From contig NZ_JAUNEJ010000001.1 in assembly GCF_030525615.1 (NCBI RefSeq), positions 62,001 to 126,000 on the forward strand: 64,000 nucleotides of DNA. Reading direction: 5' to 3'. Of this stretch, positions 18,264 through 27,872 are shown in pieces. Numbering within the stretch: position 1 is the first letter of the stretch; each line of letters begins with the position of its first letter. The notes below the pieces were generated by a model, which worked only from the letters and a program-made list of their open reading frames with translations, was not told where the DNA came from and did not search any database. The stretch comes from Cutibacterium sp. GTDB taxonomy: Bacteria > Actinomycetota > Actinomycetes > Propionibacteriales > Propionibacteriaceae. Both the position numbers and the translations under genes were made by a program.

Positions 18264-19003
18264 TCACCAGTACCCAAAACACTTGACAACCGCAGCAACA
18301 GCACCGCCTCCTACTGTTGCAATTCCGCCGATGCAGGCAACACATACACCTTTTGAAAATGTTGGTTCAGGCACAGCGCACGAAGTGGCACACAAGGCCA
18401 AGATGATTTTGGCAACACCTGCACCAACTCCCAGTGTTGTCGCTACACACCCCACGGCTTTCCCCCAAGACTTAGTAGTTGCCCCTGGTGGAGTGTTACT
18501 GTTGGATTGGGATTCAATAGAGACTGTCCGATCCTGAGACTTTTCACCATTTGTCCATTGCTCAATGTGGACGTTTCCACCAGTAACTTGCCGTATATGT
18601 GTTTCGCTGTAGCTCAAGAACTCCATGTGTGGGCCATAGAGAACAGTAAAGTTGCTCATGAAATGAGATCCGTCAATTGGCACTGTCGCGCTGTAGCCGG
18701 TTCCTTGCGTTGTCTCAACCTGATAGACGATCGACCGGTTATAGGCGAGAGAAGACGGATCTGTGGCGACTGTTATAGCTGAACGCTCTTGGAGATCTTG
18801 AGTGTGCTGACTGAGCTCCTTTGATACTTCATCTGAAACAGGAATCAATTCGACAGGTGCCGCCTCGCCGACAGGACAAACTCCCGAGTGCTCGTCTGGA
18901 GATGCTGCGGTGGCTGTAGGAAGGTAAAACAAGGACAGGGTGACAGTAGAAGACCCGCAACTGCGGCGCAAAATGTGCGCTGCATGGGTGTAATGGCGGT
19001 CAT
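18264..19003 (-). CDS. Secreted Cys/Gly-rich protein, bacteriocin-precursor-like; apparent frameshift in signal peptide
   Basis: The mature part (from ATAASPDEHSG to the stop) is about 225 residues. The last 62 residues are hydrophobic and Gly/Ala-rich with six cysteines (GCVAT, LALC, TSC, GVC, VAC, VKC) and end in FGYW. This composition recalls halocin C8-like peptides cut from the C-terminus of a larger precursor. The best start, ATG at 19003 with AAAGGA upstream, encodes a signal peptide (MTAITPMQRTFCAAVAGLLL) in a different frame from the rest. Restoring one T in the run at 18926-18929 joins the frames. In the main frame alone the N-terminus could begin at 19019 but lacks a ribosome site. 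No family match is certain. Confidence 0.6.
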
Positions 19004-19368
19004 GATCGAATCCTTTCATATGGTTCTAATGATCGAGTCTAAACACCCGATACTGAATGATAGGGCACTCGCGGTCAAAAGTCAGCAACCTCATGAACAG
19101 CAACGGCTAATCAAGCGATGCGCCTTCGGGATGGCTAGGGCCGCGTCGAGACGGCCAGACTGCGGTAGCGCGAGGTGTAGGCAAGGTGCAGTCGCAAGAT
19201 GGCCGATCGGATACCGGAACTCCGCATAGGGGCCAAACCTCGGAAGCCGCAGGTGCCGCGTTCACGGTTAAGGACTCGCGCGACGAAGCCTGAAGTCCGA
19301 CAGAAGGGCACTATGATGTCGGTGAATGTCTATCAGGCCCGATGCCAGGGCCGGAACAAGGAGAAGAC
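19004..19368. other. Intergenic region upstream of the ferredoxin gene
   Basis: Likely holds promoters for the secreted-protein gene (leftward) and for the ferredoxin gene (rightward). No gene or recognisable element was found. Confidence 0.45.
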
Positions 19369-19689
19369 GTGACCTACGTCGTCGGTCTGCCCTGCGTGGA
19401 CGTCAAGGATCGTGCCTGTGTCGAGGAGTGCCCCGTCGACTGCATCTACGAGGGCGAGCGCACCCTCTACATTCATCCTGAGGAGTGCGTCGACTGCGGT
19501 GCATGCGAGCCCGTCTGCCCCGTTGAGGCCATCTACTATGAGGATGACCTGCCTGACGATCAGGAGAAGTTCCTCGACATCAACGCCGAATTCTTCAATG
19601 AGCTGGGTTCGCCAGGCGGTGCCGCCCGTCTTGGCCCGACTCACAAGGACCACCCGGCCGTCGAGGCCTTGCCCCCGCAGGGCGAATGA
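19369..19689 (+). CDS. fdxA: Seven-iron ferredoxin
   Basis: A 106-residue cytoplasmic electron carrier. The 3Fe-4S half (CVDVKDRACVEECPVDCIY) and the 4Fe-4S motif CVDCGACEPVCP are complete, with the acidic C-terminal part usual for actinobacterial FdxA. The start is the GTG at 19369, preceded by AAGGAGAAG; an upstream ATG lacks a ribosome site. Its stop overlaps the dapC start by four bases, the same fdxA-dapC order found in other actinobacteria. Confidence 0.95.
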   Translation: MTYVVGLPCVDVKDRACVEECPVDCIYEGERTLYIHPEECVDCGACEPVCPVEAIYYEDDLPDDQEKFLDINAEFFNELGSPGGAARLGPTHKDHPAVEALPPQGE

Positions 19690-20795
19690 CTCGCCGCGTC
19701 GTCTCAGCCGGTCTGCCCACCTTTCCGTGGGACACCATCGCTGGTGCAAAAGCTAAGGCACAGTCTCACCCCGATGGCATTGTTGATCTGTCAGTGGGCA
19801 CTCCGGTCGATCCGACTCCTCGGCTCGTCACCGAGGCTCTGACATCGGCAAGCGACGCCCACGGCTACCCGCAGGTGTGGGGGACCCCGGCGTTGCGGGC
19901 CGCCATCTTGGGTCATATGAAGCAGGTTTGGGGCGCGCCCTCCCACCTCGACGAGACCAATGTTCTGCCGGTTATCGGAACCAAGGAGCTGGTGGCGTCT
20001 CTACCCAGCCAGCTTGGTCTAGGCCCAGACTCGACAGTCGTCATTCCGGCGTGCGCTTACCCGACCTACCGTGTTGGGACCCAGCTTGCCGGAGCCACCG
20101 TGCAGGCCGTCAATGAGCCCGATGAGGTCGAAGGTGCTCCAGACCTGATCTGGATTAATTCTCCAGCTAATCCATCAGGACGCATCCTTGACCTCGACGA
20201 GATGAAGGCTTGGGTGGAGTTGGCCCGTCGTACCGGGGCTGTGTTGGCCTCCGACGAGTGCTACGGCGAGTTCGTCTGGGAGGGGGAGTCCATCTCGGTC
20301 CTTGACGAGAGGGTCAATGATGGCAACGTCACTGGTTTGTTGGCCTGTTTGTCGATGTCGAAACGTTCGAATATGGCCGGCTATCGTGCGGGCTTTGTTG
20401 TCGGGGACGCCGAGTTGACCCGTGAGCTGCTTTTCATACGCAAGCATTCTGGACTCATGGTGTCGACCCCGGTCGCTGAGGCCATGACGGTTGCGCTGGC
20501 AGACCGCTCCCATGTGTTGGAGCAGGCAAAGCGTTACCAGCTGCGCCGTGACGTTCTCAAGCCTGCGCTGGAGAAGGCTGGCTTCCGAATTGACCACTCC
20601 GAGGGGTCTCTCTACTTGTGGGCAACCCACGACGAGGATTGCCGGTCTACCCTCGATAGGTTGGCCAGCTTGGGGATTCTCTGTTCACCTGGAGACTTCT
20701 ACGTTGAAGGCGGCTCTGACCATGTCCGTATCGGACTGACGGCCACCGACGAGCGGATCAAGGCCGCTGCCGAGAGGTTAGCGGAGTCTCACTGA
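19686..20795 (+). CDS. dapC: Succinyldiaminopimelate transaminase
   Basis: PLP-dependent class I/II aminotransferase of 369 residues, expected to make N-succinyl-LL-2,6-diaminopimelate in the lysine and peptidoglycan pathway. Typical fold-type I points are the NSPANPSG motif, DECYGEF, and SMSKRSNMAGYRAG, which holds the PLP lysine. The ATG overlaps the fdxA stop. The role as DapC follows from fdxA linkage and the dapD gene close by in convergent orientation. Confidence 0.92.
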   Translation: MTRRVVSAGLPTFPWDTIAGAKAKAQSHPDGIVDLSVGTPVDPTPRLVTEALTSASDAHGYPQVWGTPALRAAILGHMKQVWGAPSHLDETNVLPVIGTKELVASLPSQLGLGPDSTVVIPACAYPTYRVGTQLAGATVQAVNEPDEVEGAPDLIWINSPANPSGRILDLDEMKAWVELARRTGAVLASDECYGEFVWEGESISVLDERVNDGNVTGLLACLSMSKRSNMAGYRAGFVVGDAELTRELLFIRKHSGLMVSTPVAEAMTVALADRSHVLEQAKRYQLRRDVLKPALEKAGFRIDHSEGSLYLWATHDEDCRSTLDRLASLGILCSPGDFYVEGGSDHVRIGLTATDERIKAAAERLAESH

Positions 20796-20813
20796 ATAAC
20801 CAGGGCAGGAATA

Positions 20814-21761
20814 TCAGCTGCGGGCGGTGACGGTGCCGGTGACCCGGCCCGTCTCGCTGGCAGCAGGACTTGCCGACGGTCCGGATGCTGCTTTCCACGA
20901 GGTGTAGTGCTCGGGATCGGCACTCCAACTTGTCGTCGCTACCGTGGCGCGATCAATCGGACCCACGTTCGTGCTCGCCATCGTCAATGCCACTGCTGCC
21001 CGGGTTGAAACGGGGTCTGCAGCGGTAAAGGTCACGGTAGATCCGTTGGTCTGGATGGCGACTTTGTTGGCCATCGCCTTGCGTGTTGTCTGGGTGAGTT
21101 TGTCGATGGTCGTCGCTGCGGAGGACCTATTGACACACGACAAGGCTGACGGCGATTGGCCCGTCAGTGCTGAGGCCCAGGCCTCGGCGAGTGGCTCATG
21201 TTGACGGTAGGCCTCCGGGTATCCGGAACGCTGAACTTGCTGGGCGGCGTCGTTGACGCTGATCTCCTGCCAGTTTCCGAACTTTACTAGCTCCTCATAG
21301 AACTTACCGGAGGAATACCACGGGTCCATTAGCTGCGTGGGAGTTCCCCATCCCTGTGAAGGACGCTGCTGGAAGAGCCCCAGCGAGTCGCGGTCGCCGT
21401 AGTCGATATTCCGTAGCTTCGACTCCTGCATGGCGGTCGCCAAGGCTATCGTCGCGGCATGGGCCGGTAGGTTGCGGCGAATCGACTCGGCAGTGATGAT
21501 GGCGGCGTTCTCGGACTGTTCCAGATCGAGGTCGTAGGACTGACCGGCCACTGTCACCCGACAACCTTCAGGTTCGACAGTTTTGAACGGGTCGACGGCC
21601 TTCCACACCATGTAACCTCCCCAGCCGAGTCCCGCCAGGATCGCCAGGACGATGACGAGGGCCACTACCGATCTGACGGAATGGCTGGAACGGCGCCTGC
21701 GTCGACGCCGGGATCGTCCTTTGGTGGGGTGGTCAGCCCGGCGTGGGGTGTAGTTCGTCAT
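20814..21761 (-). CDS. Membrane-anchored lysozyme-like protein
   Basis: A 315-residue protein with a very basic N-terminus (RSRRRRRRRSSH), one membrane helix (about residues 30-55) and an extracellular domain. The stretch ALATAMQESKLRNIDYG, then SLGLFQQRPSQGWGTP, resembles the lysozyme-like fold of actinobacterial cell-wall proteins, with a Glu in MQES in the catalytic position. The C-terminal 100 residues are Ser/Thr/Ala-rich. ATG at 21761 sits one base after the dapD stop, so it belongs with dapD in one transcript, fitting a wall role. Enzymatic activity is not proven by the sequence. Confidence 0.8.
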   Translation of the reverse strand: MTNYTPRRADHPTKGRSRRRRRRRSSHSVRSVVALVIVLAILAGLGWGGYMVWKAVDPFKTVEPEGCRVTVAGQSYDLDLEQSENAAIITAESIRRNLPAHAATIALATAMQESKLRNIDYGDRDSLGLFQQRPSQGWGTPTQLMDPWYSSGKFYEELVKFGNWQEISVNDAAQQVQRSGYPEAYRQHEPLAEAWASALTGQSPSALSCVNRSSAATTIDKLTQTTRKAMANKVAIQTNGSTVTFTAADPVSTRAAVALTMASTNVGPIDRATVATTSWSADPEHYTSWKAASGPSASPAASETGRVTGTVTARS

Positions 21762-21762
21762 A

Positions 21763-22725
21763 TCAGTTCTGGTGCAAATCCGTGTTGAGCTCGATCTTGT
21801 GGTCGCCACGGCCGAGAGCCTTGACGACACCCGTCGTTGAGTCACGGATGTAGAGGATGTCGTCGGCACCCGACAGCTCCGAGGCCTTGACAACCTTGCC
21901 ATCGGGCAGGGTTACTTTGGTGCCCGCAGTGACGTAGAGGCCAGCCTCGACAACACAGTTGTTGCCCAGCGAAATGCCGATACCGGCCTCGGCACCCAGC
22001 AGACATCCTTCGCCGATGGTGACTTGTTCTTTGCCGCCGCCAGACAGTGTGCCCATGATGGACGCGCCCCCGCCAATGTCGCTGCCGTCGCCGACGATGA
22101 CACCCTGGCTGATTCGTCCTTCCACCATGGAGTGACCCAGGGTTCCGGCGTTGAAATTGACGAACCCCTCGTGCATGACGGTGGTTCCTTCGGCCAGGTA
22201 AGCTCCCAGCCGGATGCGATCGGCGTTACCAATGCGTACCCCGGTTGGGACGACGAAGTCGACCATGCGTGGGAACTTGTCGATGAGTAGGACGGTGAAG
22301 GGCGCGTGGGCGATCCGTGCCTCCATACGGGCCTTCTCCAGATCGGCTACCCGGATCGGGCCGATAGTCGTCCACACATTGTTGGGCAAGACACCGAAAA
22401 TGCCGTCGAGGTTAATGGTGCGTGGCTGTGCCATGCGCGAGGAAAGCAGATGCAGGCGCAGATAGGCGTCAGGGACGTCAGCTGGTGCTTGGTCAAGATT
22501 AATGACTGTGCGCACCACTTCGCTGTGTACGTTGCGGATGGCGTCGCGACCGGCTTCTGTGACTCGGTACAGCTCGCTAGGGGCCTCAGATTCATCGGGG
22601 GCACCCAGCTTTGGTTCGGGATACCAGGTATCCAGAACCTCGCCGTCCTCATGGACGGTGGCTAGACCCCAGCCCCAGGCTTGACGGTCAGCTGTGGCGG
22701 TCTGTGAAGTCGTCGTCTGCGTCAT
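21763..22725 (-). CDS. dapD: Tetrahydrodipicolinate N-succinyltransferase
   Basis: A 320-residue enzyme that transfers succinyl from succinyl-CoA to tetrahydrodipicolinate. The C-terminal half has the left-handed beta-helix hexapeptide pattern ([21 protein letters not shown], then [20 protein letters not shown] and [20 protein letters not shown]). This is the actinobacterial DapD type. ATG at 22725 ([10 protein letters not shown]) is chosen; a longer frame to 22791 has a low-complexity start. It works between DapA/DapB and the DapC reaction. Confidence 0.94.
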   Translation of the reverse strand: MTQTTTSQTATADRQAWGWGLATVHEDGEVLDTWYPEPKLGAPDESEAPSELYRVTEAGRDAIRNVHSEVVRTVINLDQAPADVPDAYLRLHLLSSRMAQPRTINLDGIFGVLPNNVWTTIGPIRVADLEKARMEARIAHAPFTVLLIDKFPRMVDFVVPTGVRIGNADRIRLGAYLAEGTTVMHEGFVNFNAGTLGHSMVEGRISQGVIVGDGSDIGGGASIMGTLSGGGKEQVTIGEGCLLGAEAGIGISLGNNCVVEAGLYVTAGTKVTLPDGKVVKASELSGADDILYIRDSTTGVVKALGRGDHKIELNTDLHQN

Positions 22726-22831
22726 GGCCACGAGTCTACTTGCAGGTTCGGACGGACTGGCGGTGTCATGAGTCAACAGGGGTGTCTGCACCGTTCGTTA
22801 AGGTGGACACGCCACCGAAAGGAGCCGACCC

Positions 22832-23932
22832 GTGTTCTTGGCATTCCGTGAGATTCGTCATCAGCGTGGACGATTTGCCCTCATCGTTGCCGTCATTGCG
22901 CTGATCGCCTATCTCGCATTCTTCTTGGCCTCGCTTGCCACTGGGCTTGCATACTCTTATCGCTCCGCTATCGATGACTGGGAGGCAACATCGGTCGCGC
23001 TGACCGAGGATTCTAATGAGTCTGTGACAGCCTCGCGCCTCTCGGAGGATCAGGTCAAGGTAGCTACCGCCGACAATGATGCTGAGCCACTTGTCGTCTC
23101 AGGCGTGGTGCTGAAGAATGCTGATTCATCCCAGTCCGGACGCACAAAAGTAAGTGCGTTTGCTTTTGGTATCGAGCGGTCTGGGTTCTTGGCTCCGGAC
23201 AAAGTTGGCGACGGTATCACCGAGGGTCGCAGTATCGAACACCCGGACTCCGAGATCGTCGTGGACGAGACTGTGGCCCGCGAGGGCTGGCAGGTGGGGG
23301 ACAAGGTCCAGCTCAACTCCAATTCGCACACCTGGACGATCGTTGGCTTTACCCACAATCAGACCTTTCAGGCCACCCCGGTGATCTTCGTTGATGAGAA
23401 GGCGTTTGCCGAAAATCCGCCGACAGACGCTCCGATGGCCGTCAATGCCGTCGTGAGCAAGCCTGGCTGGAGTTCAACTCAGGCTGATGATTTGAGCGAG
23501 GCTGGGCTGACGACCTTGTCCAGTGACGACTTCGTGAAGACCCTCGCGGGATACGAAGCTCAGGTTCTTACCTTTGGTCTCATGATTGGCGCGTTGGTCA
23601 TCATCGCCTCTTTCGCGCTCGGGATTTTCGTCTACGTTCTCACCCTGCAAAAGAGAGCAGCACTGGGAATTCTCAAGGCTCGAGGGGTGCCAACCGGCTA
23701 CCTGGTGTGCTCCGGGGCTGTCCAAACCCTGACGCTGGCCATCGTTGGTTTGGCAGTGGGCCTTGGCCTCACCCTCCTGACGGGTGTTGTCATGCCCGAC
23801 AAAGTGCCCTTCCAATTCACGTGGTGGCTATACGGATTGGTTACGGCAGCGTTTGCCCTGTTCTCCGTGCTGGGCGGTCTGCTCTCGGTCAAGGTGATTT
23901 CTGGTATCGATCCTGTGGAGGCGATTTCATGA
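22832..23932 (+). CDS. FtsX-like ABC transporter permease
   Basis: Integral membrane protein of 366 residues with MacB/FtsX topology: one N-terminal helix (about residues 16-38), a large extracellular domain (40-250), then three C-terminal helices. The GTG start at 22832 has AAAGGAG upstream. Its stop overlaps the ATPase start by four bases, so the two form one exporter. Such pairs move lipids, peptides or drugs, or act in mechanotransmission; the substrate is unknown. Confidence 0.9.
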   Translation: MFLAFREIRHQRGRFALIVAVIALIAYLAFFLASLATGLAYSYRSAIDDWEATSVALTEDSNESVTASRLSEDQVKVATADNDAEPLVVSGVVLKNADSSQSGRTKVSAFAFGIERSGFLAPDKVGDGITEGRSIEHPDSEIVVDETVAREGWQVGDKVQLNSNSHTWTIVGFTHNQTFQATPVIFVDEKAFAENPPTDAPMAVNAVVSKPGWSSTQADDLSEAGLTTLSSDDFVKTLAGYEAQVLTFGLMIGALVIIASFALGIFVYVLTLQKRAALGILKARGVPTGYLVCSGAVQTLTLAIVGLAVGLGLTLLTGVVMPDKVPFQFTWWLYGLVTAAFALFSVLGGLLSVKVISGIDPVEAIS

Positions 23933-24708
23933 CGACCCCGGTACTGCGTCTTGACGGAGTGTCCAAACAATTCAGTGACGGAGACGAAACGATCCAGGCT
24001 CTTGCCGAGACTAATCTCTCGCTTTACCGGGGTGAATTCGTCGGGATCCTGGGACCCTCAGGGTCTGGGAAATCCACTCTGTTGACGATCATGGGCGGGT
24101 TGCGTACGCCCAGCACCGGACAGGTGCTCATTGATGATGAGCCTTTCTCTGCCTTGCCGGAAAAGAAACGCGCGCGGATGAGGTTCACCCGGCTCGGATT
24201 CGTCCTGCAGGCGTCCGGGTTGGTGCCCTTCCTCACTGTGGGCGACCAGTTCGTGCTGCACGGCAAGGTCAATCATGCTCCGCTGGATCGCACGCGTCGT
24301 GACGAGTTGCTGGAGTCTCTCAAGATCACCAACTACGTCAATGCCTATCCAAGTGACTTGTCAGGAGGTGAGCGTCAGCGGGTGGCCATCGCGACGGCCT
24401 TGTACCACGACCCGGAGATCATCCTAGCTGATGAGCCAACGGCTTCCCTGGACACCGAAAAGGCTTTCGACGTGGCAGAAATCCTTGCCAACCAGACTCA
24501 TTCCAGGAATAAATGCACGGTGATGGTGACCCATGACGAGCGTCTGGTCAAGCATTGTGACCGAGTGCTGCGAATGGGCGACGGGGTGTTGACCGAGATC
24601 ACAAACCACGAAGCGGCCCACGTTGATGTCGCGACACCGAACCTATCCACCGTGCCGACGGGGGCCTTGCTGCGTGCAGCTGTTAAGTCTTTGTGGCACC
24701 GGCGTTGA
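23929..24708 (+). CDS. ABC transporter ATP-binding protein (MacB/LolD type)
   Basis: A 259-residue ATPase partner of the preceding permease. Walker A GPSGSGKST, signature LSGGERQRVAIA, Walker B IILADEPTASLD and switch His in MVTHDER are intact. The ATG at 23929 overlaps the permease stop. The C-terminal 30 residues extend a little past the usual LolD length. Confidence 0.93.
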   Translation: MTTPVLRLDGVSKQFSDGDETIQALAETNLSLYRGEFVGILGPSGSGKSTLLTIMGGLRTPSTGQVLIDDEPFSALPEKKRARMRFTRLGFVLQASGLVPFLTVGDQFVLHGKVNHAPLDRTRRDELLESLKITNYVNAYPSDLSGGERQRVAIATALYHDPEIILADEPTASLDTEKAFDVAEILANQTHSRNKCTVMVTHDERLVKHCDRVLRMGDGVLTEITNHEAAHVDVATPNLSTVPTGALLRAAVKSLWHRR

Positions 24709-24753
24709 GGTGTTCCAGAAACGGGTATCAGCCGGTTCAGTACAGTGAGCGCC

Positions 24754-25857
24754 ATGCAACTTGACCTTGCCGGTGACCTGCGCAACTTGTTCCGCGACAT
24801 CGTGAACATTCCTTCCGAGAGCCTCCATGAGGATCAGATTGCTGATGTTGTCGAGGAATCCCTGCGAGGTTTCAATCACCTTACGGTGACAAGAGTCGGG
24901 AACTCCGTCGTCGCCGCTACGAACCTCGGGCGAGACTCCCGAGTGCTAGTCGCTGGCCATCTGGATACCGTTCCAGTGGCCGACAATCTTCCCTGCCACG
25001 TCGAAACCCGAGACGACGGCGACTACCTCGTCGGGCGGGGAGCGTGTGACATGAAGGGGGGAGTGGCTGTCGCCCTGCACTTGGCAGCGACCCTGGAGAC
25101 TCCCACTCGAGACGTCACCTGGGTGTTTTACGAGGCCGAAGAGATCGCCGCCGAACACAACGGGCTGCTCAAGGTGCGTTCCCACGACAAGAGTCTGCTT
25201 GACTGTGATCTCGCGATCCTCATGGAACCAACCGACGCCATCATCGAGGGCGGTTGCCAGGGGACGATGAGGTTCACCCTGACAACCGAGGGACAGGCTG
25301 CCCATTCCGCTCGCTCCTGGGCTGGCCACAATGCCATTCATGATCTGCTGCCCATTCTTGAGATCCTGCACGAGTGGCAGGCCGACGGTGACCACCTCGT
25401 CGAGGTCGATGGCCTGACGTACCACGAAGGTCTCAACGCGACGATGGTGCAGGGTGGACTGGCTGGCAATGTCATCCCTCCGCAGGCCACGGTTCAGATC
25501 AATTACCGGTTCGCTCCCGACAAGTCTGCCCAGCAAGCTGAGCAGATGATGCGCACCATGTTCCCGGACTGGAGGATGGAAATCCTTGATCTGTCCTCCC
25601 CGGCGCGTCCTGGCCTGGACAAGCCGTTGGCACAGTCTTTCGCCCGATCGGTGGGTAAGGCTCCACTGCCAAAATACGGCTGGACGGATGTGGCACGTTT
25701 CTTCGAGATGGGCCGGCCGGCACTCAACTTCGGCCCTGGCGATGCGCTCTACGCTCACAAGGCCGACGAGTGCTGCAAGCTATCCAGCCTCGACGATTGC
25801 GCCCGGGCATTGGAATCATGGCTGTGTGAGGACTCTCGAGAGGATGGAGACCACTGA
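24754..25857 (+). CDS. dapE: Succinyl-diaminopimelate desuccinylase
   Basis: Zinc-dependent M20-family hydrolase of 367 residues that releases LL-diaminopimelate. Metal and catalytic motifs are visible: VAGHLDTVP, GRGACDMKGG, the EAEE general-base segment, and LMEPTDA. The ATG at 24754 starts MQLDLAGDL, which matches the actinobacterial N-terminus; a GTG three codons upstream is possible. Its stop overlaps the next gene start. Confidence 0.94.
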   Translation: MQLDLAGDLRNLFRDIVNIPSESLHEDQIADVVEESLRGFNHLTVTRVGNSVVAATNLGRDSRVLVAGHLDTVPVADNLPCHVETRDDGDYLVGRGACDMKGGVAVALHLAATLETPTRDVTWVFYEAEEIAAEHNGLLKVRSHDKSLLDCDLAILMEPTDAIIEGGCQGTMRFTLTTEGQAAHSARSWAGHNAIHDLLPILEILHEWQADGDHLVEVDGLTYHEGLNATMVQGGLAGNVIPPQATVQINYRFAPDKSAQQAEQMMRTMFPDWRMEILDLSSPARPGLDKPLAQSFARSVGKAPLPKYGWTDVARFFEMGRPALNFGPGDALYAHKADECCKLSSLDDCARALESWLCEDSREDGDH

Positions 25858-26162
25858 TGGTGTGGGTGTTGTGCGGGCTTGTCATCGTCATCATCGGATT
25901 AGCGGTGTTGGCAGCCTCTGGGAAATTCGGGCAGGTGCCGGCGGTCGTTGATGATCGCCCTGCCCCCGACCTTCCTGAGGGGGATTTGAGTGCCGATGAC
26001 CTGCGTTCGGTCCGTTTCCCAGTGGTGGCGAGAGGGTATTCCATGTCCGAGGTAGACGATCTACTCGACCGCTTGCAAGCCCAGTTGGAGGCAGCTGAAA
26101 AGAAGGATTCGATGACCTCTGAGGGGCACATCGCTAACGAAAAGGACTCGGATACGGAATAA
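25857..26162 (+). CDS. DivIVA-domain membrane protein
   Basis: A 101-residue protein with one N-terminal membrane helix (residues 3-22), an acidic Pro-rich linker and a short DivIVA-type segment (DLRSVRFPVVARGYSMSEVDDLLDRLQAQLE), predicted coiled coil. It overlaps the dapE stop by one base. Such proteins are linked to polar growth or septum placement, consistent with the neighbouring diaminopimelate gene; the specific role is unknown. Confidence 0.82.
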   Translation: MVWVLCGLVIVIIGLAVLAASGKFGQVPAVVDDRPAPDLPEGDLSADDLRSVRFPVVARGYSMSEVDDLLDRLQAQLEAAEKKDSMTSEGHIANEKDSDTE

Positions 26163-26202
26163 TAGAGTCTGCACCACTGCCCAGTGATTGAGGAAGAGTG
26201 AC

Positions 26203-26370
26203 ATGGCAGCTATGAAGCCCCGTACCGGAGACGGTCCCATGGAGGTCACGAAGGAGGGGCGTGGCATTATCATGCGCGTTCCAGTCGAAGGCGGCGGTCG
26301 GCTGGTCGTTGAACTGAACCCAGACGAAGCCCAGGAACTGCTCAAGTGCCTCCAGGGTGTCGCCGACTGA
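26203..26370 (+). CDS. DUF3117 small protein
   Basis: A 55-residue protein that matches the conserved actinobacterial DUF3117 family almost throughout (MAAMKPRTGDGPMEVTKEG, then RLVVELNPDEA). Function unknown. ATG at 26203 follows GAGGAAGAG. The strong hairpin at 26378-26407 ends the dapE transcript. Confidence 0.93.
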   Translation: MAAMKPRTGDGPMEVTKEGRGIIMRVPVEGGGRLVVELNPDEAQELLKCLQGVAD

Positions 26371-26377
26371 TACCTGA

Positions 26378-26412
26378 TCGTGCCCGGCTCGTGAGAGCCG
26401 GGCACGAGTGCA
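26378..26412 (+). terminator. Hairpin terminator after the DUF3117 gene
   Basis: Thirteen-base perfect stem (TCGTGCCCGGCTC with complement) and a GTGA loop; only a weak T-rich tail follows. Confidence 0.7.
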
Positions 26413-26543
26413 TTCTCATTCGCACATCTCAGGCTGGGCACGTCGGCAACGATCCGCGTGGCCATGCAGATCTGAAACTGAGTACTTCTTAAGGCTCAGG
26501 TACTTCTCGAATTAAGACGAGTACATCTCAAGACAAGTACATC

Positions 26544-27731
26544 TCAAGAACTGTGCCGCCTGATGGCAGCTTTGTAAACCTCGACTGTCTGCTCAGCGAT
26601 CCGTGCCCATGAGAACTCGTCAATGCAGCGCTGACGGCCAGCGGTTCCGAAAGCCATGGCGCGTTCCGGATCACGGGTGAGGGCGTTGATCGCTGCGGCG
26701 AAAGCTGACTCGAAGGCTGCAACGTGCTCAGGCGTCGAGGAGTCGGTCGGAACGCCGTCGACCAGATAGCCAGTCGTCCCATCGACGACGACTTCCGGAA
26801 TACCGCCGACTCGAGAGGCAACCACCGGGGTGGCACAGGCCATGGCTTCGAGGTTGACGATACCAAGCGGCTCGTAGACCGAGGGGCACGCGAAGACCGT
26901 GGCCGCTGAGAGCACTTGTCGTACCGACGGTCGTGGCAGCATTTCTTGAACCCAGATGACCGGGGCATGACGAGACGCGCGCACTTGGTCAAAAGCCTTC
27001 TTGAATTCCTCGCCGATCTCCGGGGTGTCCGGGGCTCCGGCCAACAGGACGAGCTGGGTGTCAGGGTCGAGTTCGGCAGCGGCCCTCACGAGATGGACCA
27101 GACCCTTTTGACGAGTGATGCGTCCCACGAAGACCACCGAAGGACGGTCCGGGTCCATACCTATCTCGCGGCAGGCGTCGGTCTCGGTGACGGGGTGGAA
27201 CTCCTCGGTGTCCACGCCGTTGCGCACCACATGCACCTTGTCTGGGTCTAGCTCAGGGTAGGCCCGCAGCACATCCTTCCTCATACCGTCGGATACCGCG
27301 ATGATGGCGTCGGCGGCGTCGTAGGCCGTTTTCTCGGCCCAGGACGACAACCGGTATCCGCCGCCGAGCTGTTCAGCCTTCCACGGCCGATCAGGTTCGA
27401 GGGAATGGGCGCTGATGACGTGGGGGACGTCGTGGAAGACGCTGGCCAACAAGCCAGCCAGATTCGCGTACCAGGTGTGGGAATGGACCAGATCCACCTC
27501 CTCAGGGATGGCATTGACCATGGACAGGTCAGCGCCGAAAGCCCGCAGCGCGCCGTTGGCACCCTCCGGGTAGTTTTCGGCGTGGGCTGTGGCACCGGTG
27601 CGTGGTTCTCCCATGCATTGCACATCGACGTTGATGAGGCTGCGGAGCTGAGGGACGAGTTGCGCGACGTGGACGCCGGCACCTCCGTAGATGGTAGGAG
27701 GGTATTCGCGGGTCAGAACAGACACGTACAT
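26544..27731 (-). CDS. glgA: Glycogen synthase (GT4, actinobacterial GlgA)
   Basis: A 395-residue glycosyltransferase family 4 enzyme using ADP-glucose. N-terminal [19 protein letters not shown] is the acceptor-site glycine-rich loop; [12 protein letters not shown] and the ExxxxxxxE motif ([13 protein letters not shown]) are intact. In mycobacteria this protein makes maltose 1-phosphate for glycogen; the same may hold here. ATG at 27731. It is divergent from glgC, whose product supplies the ADP-glucose. A short direct repeat AGTACATCTCAAGA (26520-26533 and 26536-26549) straddles its 3' end. Confidence 0.94.
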   Translation of the reverse strand: MYVSVLTREYPPTIYGGAGVHVAQLVPQLRSLINVDVQCMGEPRTGATAHAENYPEGANGALRAFGADLSMVNAIPEEVDLVHSHTWYANLAGLLASVFHDVPHVISAHSLEPDRPWKAEQLGGGYRLSSWAEKTAYDAADAIIAVSDGMRKDVLRAYPELDPDKVHVVRNGVDTEEFHPVTETDACREIGMDPDRPSVVFVGRITRQKGLVHLVRAAAELDPDTQLVLLAGAPDTPEIGEEFKKAFDQVRASRHAPVIWVQEMLPRPSVRQVLSAATVFACPSVYEPLGIVNLEAMACATPVVASRVGGIPEVVVDGTTGYLVDGVPTDSSTPEHVAAFESAFAAAINALTRDPERAMAFGTAGRQRCIDEFSWARIAEQTVEVYKAAIRRHSS

Positions 27732-27872
27732 GACTTGATCGTGCCACAAAGACGGCGTCGATGGGTTAAGAGGGTGGCCTTGTCGTCAACAGATGAGAAA
27801 CTCTCCAAGACATTGATCTTTTGAGGCTGCAATCCTTGCCCTTGGGGAGCCTTGCAGCGGTAGATTAAGCCC

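Noticed and set aside
26520..26549. Functional direct repeat near the glgA stop
   Set aside because: Two 14-base copies partly within the coding end; no symmetry or known binding motif.
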